Shown here piece by piece: positions 26,327-35,953 of a DNA stretch of 64,000 nucleotides (positions within the stretch are counted from its first letter, which is position 1; the number at the start of each line of letters is the position of its first letter). The translations under genes and the position numbers were made by a program. This stretch comes from Micromonospora sp. LH3U1. Lineage in GTDB: Bacteria > Actinomycetota > Actinomycetes > Mycobacteriales > Micromonosporaceae. Below the pieces are notes generated by a model, which did not search any database, was not told where the DNA came from, and saw nothing but the letters and a program-made list of their open reading frames with translations. Location of the stretch: positions 6,385,501 to 6,449,500 of the forward strand of contig NZ_CP116936.1 in the NCBI RefSeq assembly GCF_028475105.1, in the 5' to 3' direction.

Positions 26327-27508
26327 TCAGTACGCGGGCAGCGACGGGTCGATCTGCTTGATCCAGGAGAGCACGCCGCCCTGCACGTGCACGGCGTCCT
26401 TGAATCCGGCCGCCTTGAGCGCGGCGAGCGCTTCCGCCGAGCGGACGCCGGACTTGCAGTGCAGCACGATCTGCCGGTCCTGCGGCAGCTTCGCGAGGGC
26501 CTCACCGGAGATGATGTCGCCCTTGGGGATCAGGGTGGAGCCGGGGATGCGGACGATCTCGTACTCGGCCGGCTCCCGTACGTCGACCAGGAAGATGTCC
26601 TTGCCGGCGTCCTGCCAGTCCTTGAGTTCCAGTGCGGTGATGGTCGAGTCGAGCGTCGCCTCCTGGGCCTCCTCGGAGACCGCGCCGCAGAAGTCCTCGT
26701 AGTCTTCGAGCAGGTCGGTGACCGTCGGGTTCTCGCCGCAGAGCGCGCAGTTCGGGTCCTTGCGGACCTTGATCTTGCGGTATTCCATCTCCAGGGCGTC
26801 GTAGACCATCAGGCGGCCGACCAGCGGCTCACCGATGCCGGTGAGCAGCTTGATCGCCTCGTTCACCTGGATCGAGCCGATCGACGCGCACAGCACACCG
26901 AGCACGCCACCCTCGGCGCAGGACGGAACCATGCCGGGCGGCGGCGGCTCCGGGTAGAGGCAGCGGTAGCAGGGGCCGTGCTCGGCCCAGAACACCGATG
27001 CCTGGCCGTCGAAGCGGTAGATCGAGCCCCAGACGTACGGCTTGCCGAGCAGCACCGCCGCGTCGTTGACCATGTAGCGGGTGGCGAAGTTGTCGGTGCC
27101 GTCGACGATCAGGTCGTACTGGGCGAAGATCTCGCGGACGTTCTCCCGGTCCAGCGCGGTGTTGTGGATCTCCACGTTGACCAGCGGGTTGATCTCGCGG
27201 ATCGACGCTGCGGCGGACTCGGCCTTGGACCGGCCGATGTCGGACACACCGTGGATGACCTGGCGCTGGAGGTTGGACTCGTCGACGGTGTCGAAGTCGA
27301 TGATGCCGAGTGTGCCGACCCCGGCCGCGGCGAGATACAGCAGGGCGGGCGACCCGAGGCCGCCGGCGCCGACACAGAGCACCCGGGCGTTCTTCAGCCG
27401 CTTCTGCCCGGTCACCCCGACATCCGGGATGATCAGGTGGCGCGAGTAGCGGCGGATCTCGTCAACGGTCAGCTCGGCGGCGGGTTCGACGAGCGGGGGC
27501 AACGACAC
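26327..27508 (-). CDS. moeZ: Adenylyltransferase/sulfurtransferase MoeZ
   Basis: 393 residues. The N-terminal E1-like domain has the nucleotide loop VGAGGLGSPALLYLAAAG and zinc cysteines in CYRCLYP and CALCGEN. The C-terminal rhodanese domain carries the active cysteine in LHCKSGVRSAEA. It activates ubiquitin-like sulfur carriers (molybdopterin, thio-amino-acid and thio-metabolite pathways) by adenylation and then thiocarboxylation. GTG at 27508 is chosen because GGGGAG lies upstream and the family start SLPPLVEPA follows. Confidence 0.95.
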   Translation of the reverse strand: MSLPPLVEPAAELTVDEIRRYSRHLIIPDVGVTGQKRLKNARVLCVGAGGLGSPALLYLAAAGVGTLGIIDFDTVDESNLQRQVIHGVSDIGRSKAESAAASIREINPLVNVEIHNTALDRENVREIFAQYDLIVDGTDNFATRYMVNDAAVLLGKPYVWGSIYRFDGQASVFWAEHGPCYRCLYPEPPPPGMVPSCAEGGVLGVLCASIGSIQVNEAIKLLTGIGEPLVGRLMVYDALEMEYRKIKVRKDPNCALCGENPTVTDLLEDYEDFCGAVSEEAQEATLDSTITALELKDWQDAGKDIFLVDVREPAEYEIVRIPGSTLIPKGDIISGEALAKLPQDRQIVLHCKSGVRSAEALAALKAAGFKDAVHVQGGVLSWIKQIDPSLPAY

Positions 27509-27631
27509 GGTGGACTCCCCGGGATCGGCGGTGTGAACCGCGCCATTGTCGCTCGCGGGAGCCCCACTCGGCCATGAGGGATGACACGTGGCCCGCAATG
27601 CGGGAGCGGGAATAACCGACGACCCCGCCGA

Positions 27632-28459
27632 TCAGGGAACCATGTCACCCGCGTAGCGACGTCCGTCGAGGTAGGGCCAGGCGTTGGCGACGCAGTCGTC
27701 CAGGCCGTACGTCTGCTGCTGCATCACCGGGGCGGGCTCCCCCGGGCCGGGGCATGCCTCGTGTTCCTCGCCGAACTCGTGGCCCACCTCGTGGTTGATC
27801 ACATAGGTGCGGTAGGTGTCCAGCGAGGCGCCGTAGTCGGGGACCGCCTCCATCCAGCGGGCCAGGTTGATGATGACCTGGCCCGGCAGGCGGCAGGAGG
27901 TGTAGCGCTCGGTGGTCAGCCCACCCTCGGCGCACATTCGCTCGGACGTGACCGGGGTGGCCAGGTAGATGGTGAAGTCGGCGGCCCCGGCGTCGGCCAC
28001 CCGTTGCACCCGCAGCTCATCGGAGGCGATCCAACTACGCGGGTCGGCCAGCACCTCGTCCACCCTGGCGGCGAACGCGTCGGCGTCCTGGCCGGTGCCA
28101 CGTTCGACCGCGATCCGGTAACGGCGCAGCGGCCCGTTCGCACCGTGCACGGGTGTGTCGCCGTCGGCCGCGGTGAACCGTCCCGCTCCGACGGACGGGT
28201 AACTGGTGGGCGTCGGGTGGGCGGGCGCCCCACCTCCGAGGCCCATCCCGCCCTGGGTGCTGGCAGGAGTCTCGGCTGATGGCTCGTCGCCCCTGCTCAC
28301 CGTCACACCGATGGCGGCGGCGAGCACGAGCAGGCCGAGCAGCAGGCTACGGCGACGTCGCCGACGCATCCGCACGAGCGTGGGACGCCCACCCTCGTAC
28401 GCCGACCGCCCGGACTGGTCGGGCGGCTCGGTCGGGCCGTAAGGGGACGACGGCGTCAT
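27632..28459 (-). CDS. DUF3152 protein, membrane-anchored metzincin-like (copy 1)
   Basis: 275 residues. A basic N-terminus and one membrane helix (about 37-55) are followed by an extracellular domain with the zinc motif NHEVGHEFGEEHEACPG (HExxHxxGxxH) and PVMQQQT as candidate Met-turn. These are the hallmarks of metzincin proteases. DUF3152 has no proven activity that I know of. Cysteines in MCAEGG, TSCRLPG, ACPG and DDCVAN could form disulfides. A paralogue lies immediately downstream. Confidence 0.85.
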   Translation of the reverse strand: MTPSSPYGPTEPPDQSGRSAYEGGRPTLVRMRRRRRRSLLLGLLVLAAAIGVTVSRGDEPSAETPASTQGGMGLGGGAPAHPTPTSYPSVGAGRFTAADGDTPVHGANGPLRRYRIAVERGTGQDADAFAARVDEVLADPRSWIASDELRVQRVADAGAADFTIYLATPVTSERMCAEGGLTTERYTSCRLPGQVIINLARWMEAVPDYGASLDTYRTYVINHEVGHEFGEEHEACPGPGEPAPVMQQQTYGLDDCVANAWPYLDGRRYAGDMVP

Positions 28460-28561
28460 AACGTCGAGCCTGCCAGATTATTCGGGCATATCTCTGTTTT
28501 TGCCGCTATTGCCGCAAGACGCCTGTTGGAGGGGTGGACGGTCGGCGTGTCGGCCGGTCGT

Positions 28562-29419
28562 TCAGAGGGCAGGACCGCCGTAGCGGCGCCCGTCGACGTA
28601 CGGCCACGGGTTGACCCGGCACCCGTTGAGGAAGAGTGTCTGCTGCATCATCACCGGCGCGGGCCGACCCGCACCGGGGCAACGCTCGTGCCGGTGCCCG
28701 AGTTGGTGACCCACCTCGTGATTGACCACGTACGTCCGGTAGACCGCCAGCGGCACGCCGGCCGAGACGAAGTGCGGCACGGACAACCGCCACCGATCCA
28801 GGTTGATGATCACCTGACCGGGGGCGCGGCAGGAGGTGTACGGCCGACCCCCGACCCGGATGTCCACCCCACCCTGAGCGCACATCCGACCCGCCGTACG
28901 GGCGGTGGCGAGGAAGACCGTGAAGTCGCGAGGCGCGTCCCCCGGCACCTGCTGCAGTCGTAGTCTGCCGCTGTCGACCCAGCTTCCCGGACCGGCGAGC
29001 GCCGCCTGGACCGCCAGCGCGAACTCGGCGGCGTCCTCGTTGCTGCCCGACTCCACCGCGACCCGGTAACGCCGCAGCTCACCCGCGCGACCCAGCACCG
29101 GGCCGGAGCGGGCGTCGTGGTCGAACCGTCCCGTGCCGGAGCTCGGGACCGCGCCGGGCACCCGCAGCACCGGGGGCGGGCTGGACGGGACCGAGTCGGA
29201 GGGCGACGGGCCGGCCGACGGCGGCAGCGGCGCGGCCACCAGCGGCGGCGGCAGCGGGGCGATCTCCTCGGCGGCCAACTGGTTGGCACCGGGACGCCCA
29301 CCCGGCCCCTCGGCGGTCACGCTCACCGCCGCGCCGACGGCAAGCACCACTGCCACCAGTTGGGCGAGCAGCGCGAAACGGCGCCAACGGCGCACAGATA
29401 GGCGGGCTGAGCTGGGCAT
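28562..29419 (-). CDS. DUF3152 protein, membrane-anchored metzincin-like (copy 2)
   Basis: 285 residues and the same layout as the neighbour: membrane helix at about 14-32, Pro-rich linker, and extracellular domain with NHEVGHQLGHRHERCPG and PVMMQQT. The cysteine pattern (MCAQGG, TSCRAPG, RCPG, NGCRVN) is kept. The tandem arrangement and shared core point to duplication followed by drift in the linker. The gap to copy 1 (102 bp) contains a T-rich stretch that probably holds the copy 1 promoter or the copy 2 terminator region. The alpha/beta hydrolase gene lies 5 bp upstream and may be co-transcribed. Confidence 0.85.
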   Translation of the reverse strand: MPSSARLSVRRWRRFALLAQLVAVVLAVGAAVSVTAEGPGGRPGANQLAAEEIAPLPPPLVAAPLPPSAGPSPSDSVPSSPPPVLRVPGAVPSSGTGRFDHDARSGPVLGRAGELRRYRVAVESGSNEDAAEFALAVQAALAGPGSWVDSGRLRLQQVPGDAPRDFTVFLATARTAGRMCAQGGVDIRVGGRPYTSCRAPGQVIINLDRWRLSVPHFVSAGVPLAVYRTYVVNHEVGHQLGHRHERCPGAGRPAPVMMQQTLFLNGCRVNPWPYVDGRRYGGPAL

Positions 29420-29424
29420 CCCGC

Positions 29425-30399
29425 TCAGCCTGCCAGATCAGACCGCCCGACGGTGTCCCCCGTTTCGGCGAGCAGGCCGACCACCGCCCGGGCAACCAGA
29501 CGGGGAACTTCCAACTGCGCCACATGACCGACGCCGTCGAGCATCATCAGCCGGCTGTCCGGGATGACCCGGGCGGTCTGCGGCGCAACCCGCACGTCGA
29601 TCAGCCGATCCTGTCGGCCACCCACCACCAGGGTCGGTGCGCGCACCGCCTTGGCGAGGCGCCACAGCGAACCCGGCCCCGGCAGGTACGCCCGCAGGAA
29701 GCTGGCGACCAGACCGCGAAACGTCCGGACGTACGCGGCGGCGTAGTGCTCCGCCTCGTAGCGCACCCGGATCTCCTCCAGCGCCTCCGCCCGGCGCTGG
29801 TCGCAGATCCGGCTGAGGTCGGCGACGCAGGCCTCCAACACCTGCTGGGCCATCACCTCAGGAGCGAGCTGGGTGAGATGCCGGGCGACCAACCGTTCAC
29901 CCCGCGGAATGGCGAGCACCGGCAGCATCCGCCCCTGCAACGAGCGACGGAAATCCAGGAACGGCAGCGCCGGGGAGATCAGGGTGAGGGTGCGGACCAG
30001 GTCAGGCCGGAGCCCGGCGACCTGGACGGCGACGGCACCGCCCAGCGAGTTGCCGAACAGGTGCACGGGCCCCCGACCGGAATGCTCGATCCAGCGGACG
30101 ACAAGATCCGCGAAGGCCGGAATCGTGTAGCGACGGCCCGGCTCGCTGCGGCCGAAGCCGGGCAGGTCGATGGCCTGACCGTCCAGCCGATCGGCGAGCA
30201 GCCCGGCCAGGTCGGTCCAGTTCTGCGACGACCCGCCCAGCCCGTGCACGTACAGCGCCGGCTCCGCGCCAACAGCGGTGGCCGGGGTGTCCCGCACGTA
30301 CGTGACCAAGCCGTCGAGGCGAACCTCCCGGCCAGGCCACGGCGGCGGGACACGGTCATCGGGGAGCAGATGGTCCGGCCAGAGAGTGGCGCTCTTCAT
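29425..30399 (-). CDS. Alpha/beta hydrolase
   Basis: 324 residues. The oxyanion stretch is YVHGLGGSSQNW, the nucleophile elbow LFGNSLGGAVAVQ, the acid probably the Asp in GGRQDRLID, and the histidine in GVGHVAQLEVP. The family acts on esters, amides, epoxides or C-C bonds and the substrate is not readable here. Its stop is 5 nt before the second DUF3152 gene and its start is 23 nt after the Pro-rich gene stop, so these may form one transcript. Confidence 0.88.
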   Translation of the reverse strand: MKSATLWPDHLLPDDRVPPPWPGREVRLDGLVTYVRDTPATAVGAEPALYVHGLGGSSQNWTDLAGLLADRLDGQAIDLPGFGRSEPGRRYTIPAFADLVVRWIEHSGRGPVHLFGNSLGGAVAVQVAGLRPDLVRTLTLISPALPFLDFRRSLQGRMLPVLAIPRGERLVARHLTQLAPEVMAQQVLEACVADLSRICDQRRAEALEEIRVRYEAEHYAAAYVRTFRGLVASFLRAYLPGPGSLWRLAKAVRAPTLVVGGRQDRLIDVRVAPQTARVIPDSRLMMLDGVGHVAQLEVPRLVARAVVGLLAETGDTVGRSDLAG

Positions 30400-30422
30400 C
30401 GTCCCAGTCTGCCTCGAACCAC

Positions 30423-33400
30423 TCAGGACAGCAGCGCCTCCAGCCGACGGTTGACCGCCGCCAGCGTCGCCCGGACCACCGCCTGCCGCGGATCACCGGC
30501 GACCAGAGCAGAGCCGGCGAGCTGCTCGACCCAGCCCTCACAGACGAGCAACACCACGACGGTGGCCACCTCGCAGTTGCCGAACGGCACCACCGCCGCG
30601 TGCTCGACGAAGCAGCGCCCCCGCTCGGCGTTCTCCACGCTACGCAGCAACTCGTCCACGGCGGCGGCCGCCGCCACCGCGCAGAGCCGCAGCACGTAGC
30701 CGTCCACCGCCGGCCCGGTGGCGTACCCGGAAGCGCTGTCGCCCCCGGCCAGCAGCCGGACCTCCACGTTGGCGTCCAGGCCGAAGGTGCTCACCTGCAC
30801 GTGGTCGATCACTACGCGGGGCCCCGGCGTGCCGCCGGTGTCCAGCGGCCGGGACGGCGCCGACTCCGTCGTGGTCACCTGACCACCGGAGTACGACGCG
30901 CCGACCGTCGCCGGACTGCCGGTTGCGGCACCAGCCGGCGCGGCCGAGACCGATCCCGGCTCCTCGACCGTGGCGCGACCCCGGTGCGGGGCGTTCGACC
31001 GACGGCGGCGCGAGGTGTCCGTGCTGGTCCACTGCTCCGGGACTGCCGGCGCGGCCTCGACCCGACCGCCCGGCGAACGACCGGCCGCCGTCGACTCCGC
31101 CGCCCGGATCTCACCGGTACGCGGGTCCACACCGGCATCACGCGAAGCTACGCCTGGAGGCTCCGGGGTACGTCGCTCGGCGGCTCGGGACTCGGCGAGG
31201 CGGCGGCGCACCGGCGGGGGCGGTGTGGTGGGCAGGCCGGGCACGTTCTGCGGGGCGGCGGCCAGCCCCATCCGATCCTGGAGCAGCCGGGCCACCTGTC
31301 GGCTCACCTCGGCCGGGTCAGCGCCGTCGGCCAGGTCCAGTCGCAGACTGTGCGCCCCCGCCGGGGTACGACGCAGCGCCGCGTCGCGGACACCCGCCAC
31401 CTCCCGAACGGCGTCCAGGATGGCGTTGACGTCGAACCCCTCGGGGCGCTCCCGCAGCGGGGCTGGCTCGTCGTCACGGCGGAGGTGGGTGGCGATACGG
31501 GCGAGTTCCGGGGTTTCGGCGGGTGGCTCCACGGCTGGCGGCTCCGGCACGACGGGCACGTCCGGTTCCGCGGGGACGCGCTGCGGCAGCACCACCGCTC
31601 TCCGGTCCGACTGCTGGCCGTCGTCGCCCGGGACAGCCGGCGACGTCGGGTCGGGGGCGGATCGGCGAGCCGCGTAGGGGGAGACGGACGCGTTGACGGG
31701 CCGTTCACGGCCCCCGGACCCGTTGGTGGAGGGAGGCGGGACGGCTCCGGTGGAGGACGGCGTGGTGTCGGCGGATGACGGGTCGTTCGTCGGCGCGGTG
31801 GCACGGGGCAGCTCGACGGCAGCCGGACCGGACGACTCGGGTGGTGACGGCCGGAGCCGGAACGGTCCAGTCGGCCGACTCTCGGGCCGTGGCAGGCCGG
31901 GCTTCTCGCCCGCGTCGCCCCCACGGGGAGTGCTGGCTGACTGGCTTGCCGCCCAGGAGGGGCGTTCGACAGGTGCGTCGGAGATGCGGCCCTCGGACCA
32001 GTCCGGCCGCTCGGCCCGGGAGGCGCTCGCCGGAGTGGTCGGCGATCCGCCGACCCAGGAGGGGCGCTCCGCCACGAGGGGCGGGCCCGCCGGAGCTGGT
32101 GGCGCGTCGGTCAGCGTAGGGGGCGGCCCGGCCGCTGCCGGAGGTGGCCCGGCCAGCGTGGGAGGTGGCCCGGCCGGTGCCGGAGACGGCGCGTCGGCCG
32201 ATGCCGGGCTGGCAGGCCAGGAGGCGCGCAGCGGCGGGGAGCTGGTCGGCGCCGGATCGGAACCTCCAGCCCAGGACGGCCGTACCGGCGGGACGTTGGG
32301 CGGCGTCGGTTCGGACCCGCCGGCCCAGGACGGCCGCACCGGCGGGGAACTGGTCGGCGCAGGATCGGAACCCCCGCCCAGGACGGCCGCACTGGCGGCG
32401 CGCTGGTGGGCTCGGGGTCGGCCCCGCCCGCCCAGGACGGGCGGTCGGTCCGGGGTGCATCTGTCGCCGCGGGCCCAGCCCATGAAGGCCGGACGGCCGG
32501 TGGGCCGCTGGTCGGGGTCGGGCCGCCGGCCCAGGCGGGGCGCTCGACCACCGGTGGTGCCATGCCTGACGACGACACCGGTGGCCCACTGGTCGGAAAC
32601 GGGTCCGCGTCGGCGGCGGGGAGCGGACGGTCGGTGGGGAGCGGGGGGTCGGTGGGCGGTGCGGCCCAGGACGGGCGGTCGGCCGGCGGCGCGCTTGTCG
32701 GTGCGGCCGCGGCCCCGGCGCAGCCTCGGACCCGCCTCGGACTGGGTCGTACCCGCGCGGCGGATCGGCGCGGACCGGTTCGTACGGGCGAGGCGACTCG
32801 GCGCGCACCGGCTCGTAAGGCTGGTGGGGCTCGGCGACCCAGCCCGGCGCGGACTCGTCCCGGGCCGCCGGGCCGGCCGGCTCGTCGTCCTGGCGGGACC
32901 AGGGCGGTGCCCACCCGCCACCCCAGCTCGGGCGGTTCCAGCTCGGCCCCGTCCAGTCCGGCTCGATGGCCGGCGATTCCCCGGCACGGTGCGCGTCACC
33001 GGAACGGTGCACATCCTCGCCCCGGCGCGCGTCCTCGGCCCGCTGTGTATCTCCCGGCCGGGAACTTTCGGCGCCGCGACCCGGCTCGGTCGCTTCGGCG
33101 TTCCCAGCCGGCCCCGGGGCTGCCGCGTGCTCCGGTGAGAGCGGGTCCCGCCAGGCGCGTGGCGCAGCTGGAGGTCCGTCGGCGGCCATCCGCTCGCCGG
33201 ACGGTGCGCGGAAGCCGGGCGGCACCTCGAAGCCCGACGCGGCGGTGCCGACGGGCGGCACCTGGACGGCCGGCGGCGCCGAGGTGGGCAACCCAGGTTC
33301 GGCCCAGCGGGCGCGGTGCGCGGCGGCCGGATCGACGGTGGAGCGCTGGGCGGGGCCCACGTCGGGCGAGCCGCTCCCCTGCTCCATCGGCGGCGGTGCG

Positions 33401-33843
33401 GGACGTTGGGCGGGCACCGCCAGCCGGTCGCTGGCCGCCTCGGGTCGAGCTTCGGCGGGTAGCCCCGGCGGTGCGCTCACCGGTGTCGGGCGTCCTGCGG
33501 TCGATTCGAGACCGGGATGACGGCCGTCGTCGGCGGCGTCCGGGTGGTGCACGCCGTTGGCGTGGTGGCCGTTGGCGCGGGCCGGCGGCTCGAACTCGCC
33601 CGGCAGCCCGACCAGAGGCGACGGCAGGTCGCCGTGGCGGGTGGAAGAGGTGCGCCAACCGGACGCGGGGTCGGGCTGCCAGCGCGGCGCCTGGTCCCGG
33701 GCGTCCTCGCTGTCGGCGGCTCGGGGCCACCCACCCGTCGGGGGCGCCCACCCGCTGACGGAACGGCTCGGGTCGTCGTGCTGACCCGCTCCGTCACCGT
33801 GCTCTCCCGGGGTGGCGGCTCCGGGTTGCCCTGTTTCAGTCAC
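30423..33843 (-). CDS. Very long Pro-rich repeat protein with two apparent -1 frameshifts
   Basis: The product reads in three successive frames: 33843 to about 32714, then to about 32373, then to 30423. At the first switch a run of four G (plus-strand C, 32713-32716) and at the second a run of five (32371-32375) each lack one base; adding one G to each run restores a continuous 1140-residue frame through a repeat region. That region has about ten units of type PTSxPPxRPSWAGG. The N-terminus is hydrophilic and Pro-rich. The C-terminal third has an ordered domain (GFDVNAILDAVREVAGVRDA..., then VVIDHVQVSTFGLDANVEVRL to the end). The start is GTG after AAGGAG. Function unknown. The breaks are either sequencing errors in homopolymers or a phase-variable or recently broken gene. 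Confidence 0.7.
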
Positions 33844-33992
33844 CGCGCGCTCCTTGGTCGCCCCCGCTGAGGCTACCGTGTGCCGAGAGTGGCGATAGGT
33901 TACAGCGGCGGGCCATTTCCACCACGGGGGTCACGGGCGTAGCCCGGTCTGGGGGGAAAATGCCGGCTCGTACGGAGAACTCGGAGGATCCC

Positions 33993-34631
33993 ATGACCGC
34001 TGCGGGGAACGGTGCCCAGACCGCTGGCCGGCCCACCCGCCTGCCCCGCTCCGCGCGTCGTAAGCAGCTTCTCGCTGCGGCGCAGGAGGTGTTCGTCGCG
34101 CAGGGCTACCACGCCGCCGCGATGGACGACATCGCCGAGCGGGCCGGAGTCTCGAAGCCGGTGCTCTATCAACACTTTCCCGGAAAGATGGATCTCTACC
34201 TGGCGCTGCTCGATACGCACTGTGACGCCATCGTCGCTCAGGTACAGGACGCGATGCGCGGCACCAGCGACAACAAGGAGCGGGTCAGCGCATCGGTGCG
34301 CGCGTACTTCGACTTCGTCGACCACGAGAGCGAGGCGTTCCGCCTCGTCTTCGAGTCGGACCTGCGTAACGACCCGGCGGTGCGGCAGCGGGTGGAGCGG
34401 GTCGAGCAGGGCTGCATCGCGGCGATCACCGACACCATCATCTCGGACACCGGGGTGAGCCGGGCGCACGCCGAGTTGCTCGCCTCGGGGCTGGTCGGCG
34501 CAGCGGAGACGGCCGCGCAGTTCTGGCTGGCAGGTGGCCGGCAGGTGCCGAAGGCCGAGGCCGAGGCGTTGGTGGCCGCGCTGTCGTGGCGGGGCATCGC
34601 GAGCTTCCCGCTGCAAGGTGAGTCAGCCTGA
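33993..34631 (+). CDS. TetR-family transcriptional regulator
   Basis: 212 residues. The N-terminal helix-turn-helix is complete: RKQLLAAAQEVFVAQGYHAA, MDDIAERAGVSKPVLYQHFPGK. The C-terminal helical domain is of the type seen in broadly conserved actinomycete TetR proteins. GGAGGA 5 nt before the ATG at 33993 sets the start; an in-frame ATG at 33960 lacks one. It is divergent from the Pro-rich gene and is followed by DUF3107 after 64 bp. Confidence 0.92.
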   Translation: MTAAGNGAQTAGRPTRLPRSARRKQLLAAAQEVFVAQGYHAAAMDDIAERAGVSKPVLYQHFPGKMDLYLALLDTHCDAIVAQVQDAMRGTSDNKERVSASVRAYFDFVDHESEAFRLVFESDLRNDPAVRQRVERVEQGCIAAITDTIISDTGVSRAHAELLASGLVGAAETAAQFWLAGGRQVPKAEAEALVAALSWRGIASFPLQGESA

Positions 34632-34695
34632 CCGCCGACCCCGTGATCGGATAGCCTTCGCAGGGCGGTTCTTTCGCCCCAGTTGAGGAGGCACA

Positions 34696-34923
34696 GTGGA
34701 GGTCAAGATCGGCGTGCAGTACGCGCCGCGCGAGCTGGTAGTGGACAGCGCGCAGTCGCCGGCCGAGATCGAGCAGATCGTCACCGACGCCTTCGCCGGT
34801 GACGGCGGCACGCTCTCCCTGACCGACGAGAAGGGCCGGCGGATCATCGTTCCGATCGAGAAGGTCGCGTACGTCGAGATCGCCGAGGCGTCGTCCCGCG
34901 CGGTCGGTTTCACCGTCCGCTGA
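34696..34923 (+). CDS. DUF3107 small protein
   Basis: 75 residues, a compact actinobacterial family (start VEVKIGVQYAPRELVVDS, end IPIEKVAYVEI...). GTG start with GAGGAGG just upstream. It commonly sits near the TetR and helicase genes seen here; its role is unknown. Confidence 0.9.
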   Translation: MEVKIGVQYAPRELVVDSAQSPAEIEQIVTDAFAGDGGTLSLTDEKGRRIIVPIEKVAYVEIAEASSRAVGFTVR

Positions 34924-34937
34924 CTGGTCCGGCCGTC

Positions 34938-34968
34938 GCGGCAGGTCGGTGTTCGGCCCACCTGCCGC
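34938..34968. terminator. Hairpin between convergent DUF3107 and ferritin-like genes
   Basis: Perfect 9-bp arms GCGGCAGGT and ACCTGCCGC around a 13-nt loop, centred in the 62-bp gap. Confidence 0.75.
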
Positions 34969-34985
34969 AGGCCGGCGCCGGGCGG

Positions 34986-35636
34986 TCAGTTGTTCAGTCC
35001 GGCCGAGGTCATCCGCGCGGTGTGCGCGGAGGTGAGCCTCCCGAACAGCCCCGGCACGTCGACCCGGTCGTCCCGTGCGATCAGCGCAGTGAGTGTGGCC
35101 CGCTCGGCGGCAACGCGGCCGGCCTGGGACAACGCCTCGCCGACCAGCCGCCGCGCCCACATGGAGAGCCGGCCAGCCACCCGGGGGTCGTCGGCAACGG
35201 CCACCCGGATCTCCGCCGCGGCGAAGTCCGCATACCGCGAGTCGTGCAGGACATCCAGCACCAGCGCCCGGTCCGGCTCGTCCAGCGCATCGGCGATCTC
35301 CCGGATGAAGTCGTCGGTGATCGCGTCGCCGACGTACGCCTTCGTGACCACTTCCGCCCAGTCCCGGGGCTCGGTCGAGTCGTGGTAGGCCTGCAGTGGC
35401 TCAAGATAGGGCGCCATCGCGTCCTCAGGCGGCACGCCCAGCGCGGTGAGCCGGTCGGCGAGGCGCCGGTAGTTGGCGATCTCGGCCGCGGCCATCTCGC
35501 TCAGGGCTGCGCGGCGGCGCAGGTCGGGGGCGAGCCGGGCGTCGCCGGCCATCCGTTCGAAGGCGAGCAGTTCGCCGAAGGCGACCAGACCCAGCAGGTC
35601 GGCGACAGCGGAACCGGGGGTGGTCGGCGCGGACAC
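34986..35636 (-). CDS. Ferritin-like fold protein
   Basis: 216 residues, almost all helical. Acidic/His pattern FGELLAFERMA, LSEMAAAEIANYRRL, and DFAAAEIRVAVAD suggests a four-helix di-iron bundle of the ferritin-like superfamily, as in MiaE-type proteins. Metal binding is plausible but some helices lack the full ExxH pair, so activity is uncertain. Divergent from the DEAD-box helicase gene. Confidence 0.75.
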   Translation of the reverse strand: MSAPTTPGSAVADLLGLVAFGELLAFERMAGDARLAPDLRRRAALSEMAAAEIANYRRLADRLTALGVPPEDAMAPYLEPLQAYHDSTEPRDWAEVVTKAYVGDAITDDFIREIADALDEPDRALVLDVLHDSRYADFAAAEIRVAVADDPRVAGRLSMWARRLVGEALSQAGRVAAERATLTALIARDDRVDVPGLFGRLTSAHTARMTSAGLNN

Positions 35637-35668
35637 GAGCGCAGGCTACCGCGCGCGGTCGTGCACGG

Positions 35669-35686
35669 GTACCCCGCGCGGGGTAC
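35669..35686. promoter_or_regulatory. Perfect 18-bp palindrome in the divergent control region
   Basis: GTACCCCGCGCGGGGTAC is an exact palindrome 33 bp upstream of the ferritin-like gene and on the far side of the helicase promoter region. It is a candidate operator. The full intergenic region (35637-35953, 317 bp) shows no gene. Confidence 0.4.
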
Positions 35687-35706
35687 ATCGTCAACTCCGG
35701 CAATCA

Positions 35707-35722
35707 TGTGGTCCATATCACA
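35707..35722. promoter_or_regulatory. CRP-like palindromic site
   Basis: TGTGGTCCATATCACA matches the TGTG-N8-CACA form of cAMP-receptor-type sites, which actinobacterial CRP homologues also recognise. It lies between the ferritin-like gene and the helicase gene. No regulator gene is linked. Confidence 0.35.
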
Positions 35723-35953
35723 ATCGCTGCCCCCGCGTGGTGCCTGGCCGGCGGGGAATCGGGACGGACCCATGCCTGTTCAGGTAGCATGGAGCAGTTG
35801 CCGTGGGCGCCGATCTGATCGAAGCTCAGCCCGCGGCGCGCGTGCGGCCCGGTCCGGCTCGGCAGTCTGCCGCCGACCGTGTGGCCCGCGTCATACCGAA
35901 CGCGCCCTGAGGACATGACGGGCGCACCCACGAGAGGGCACCCCCACATCCAC

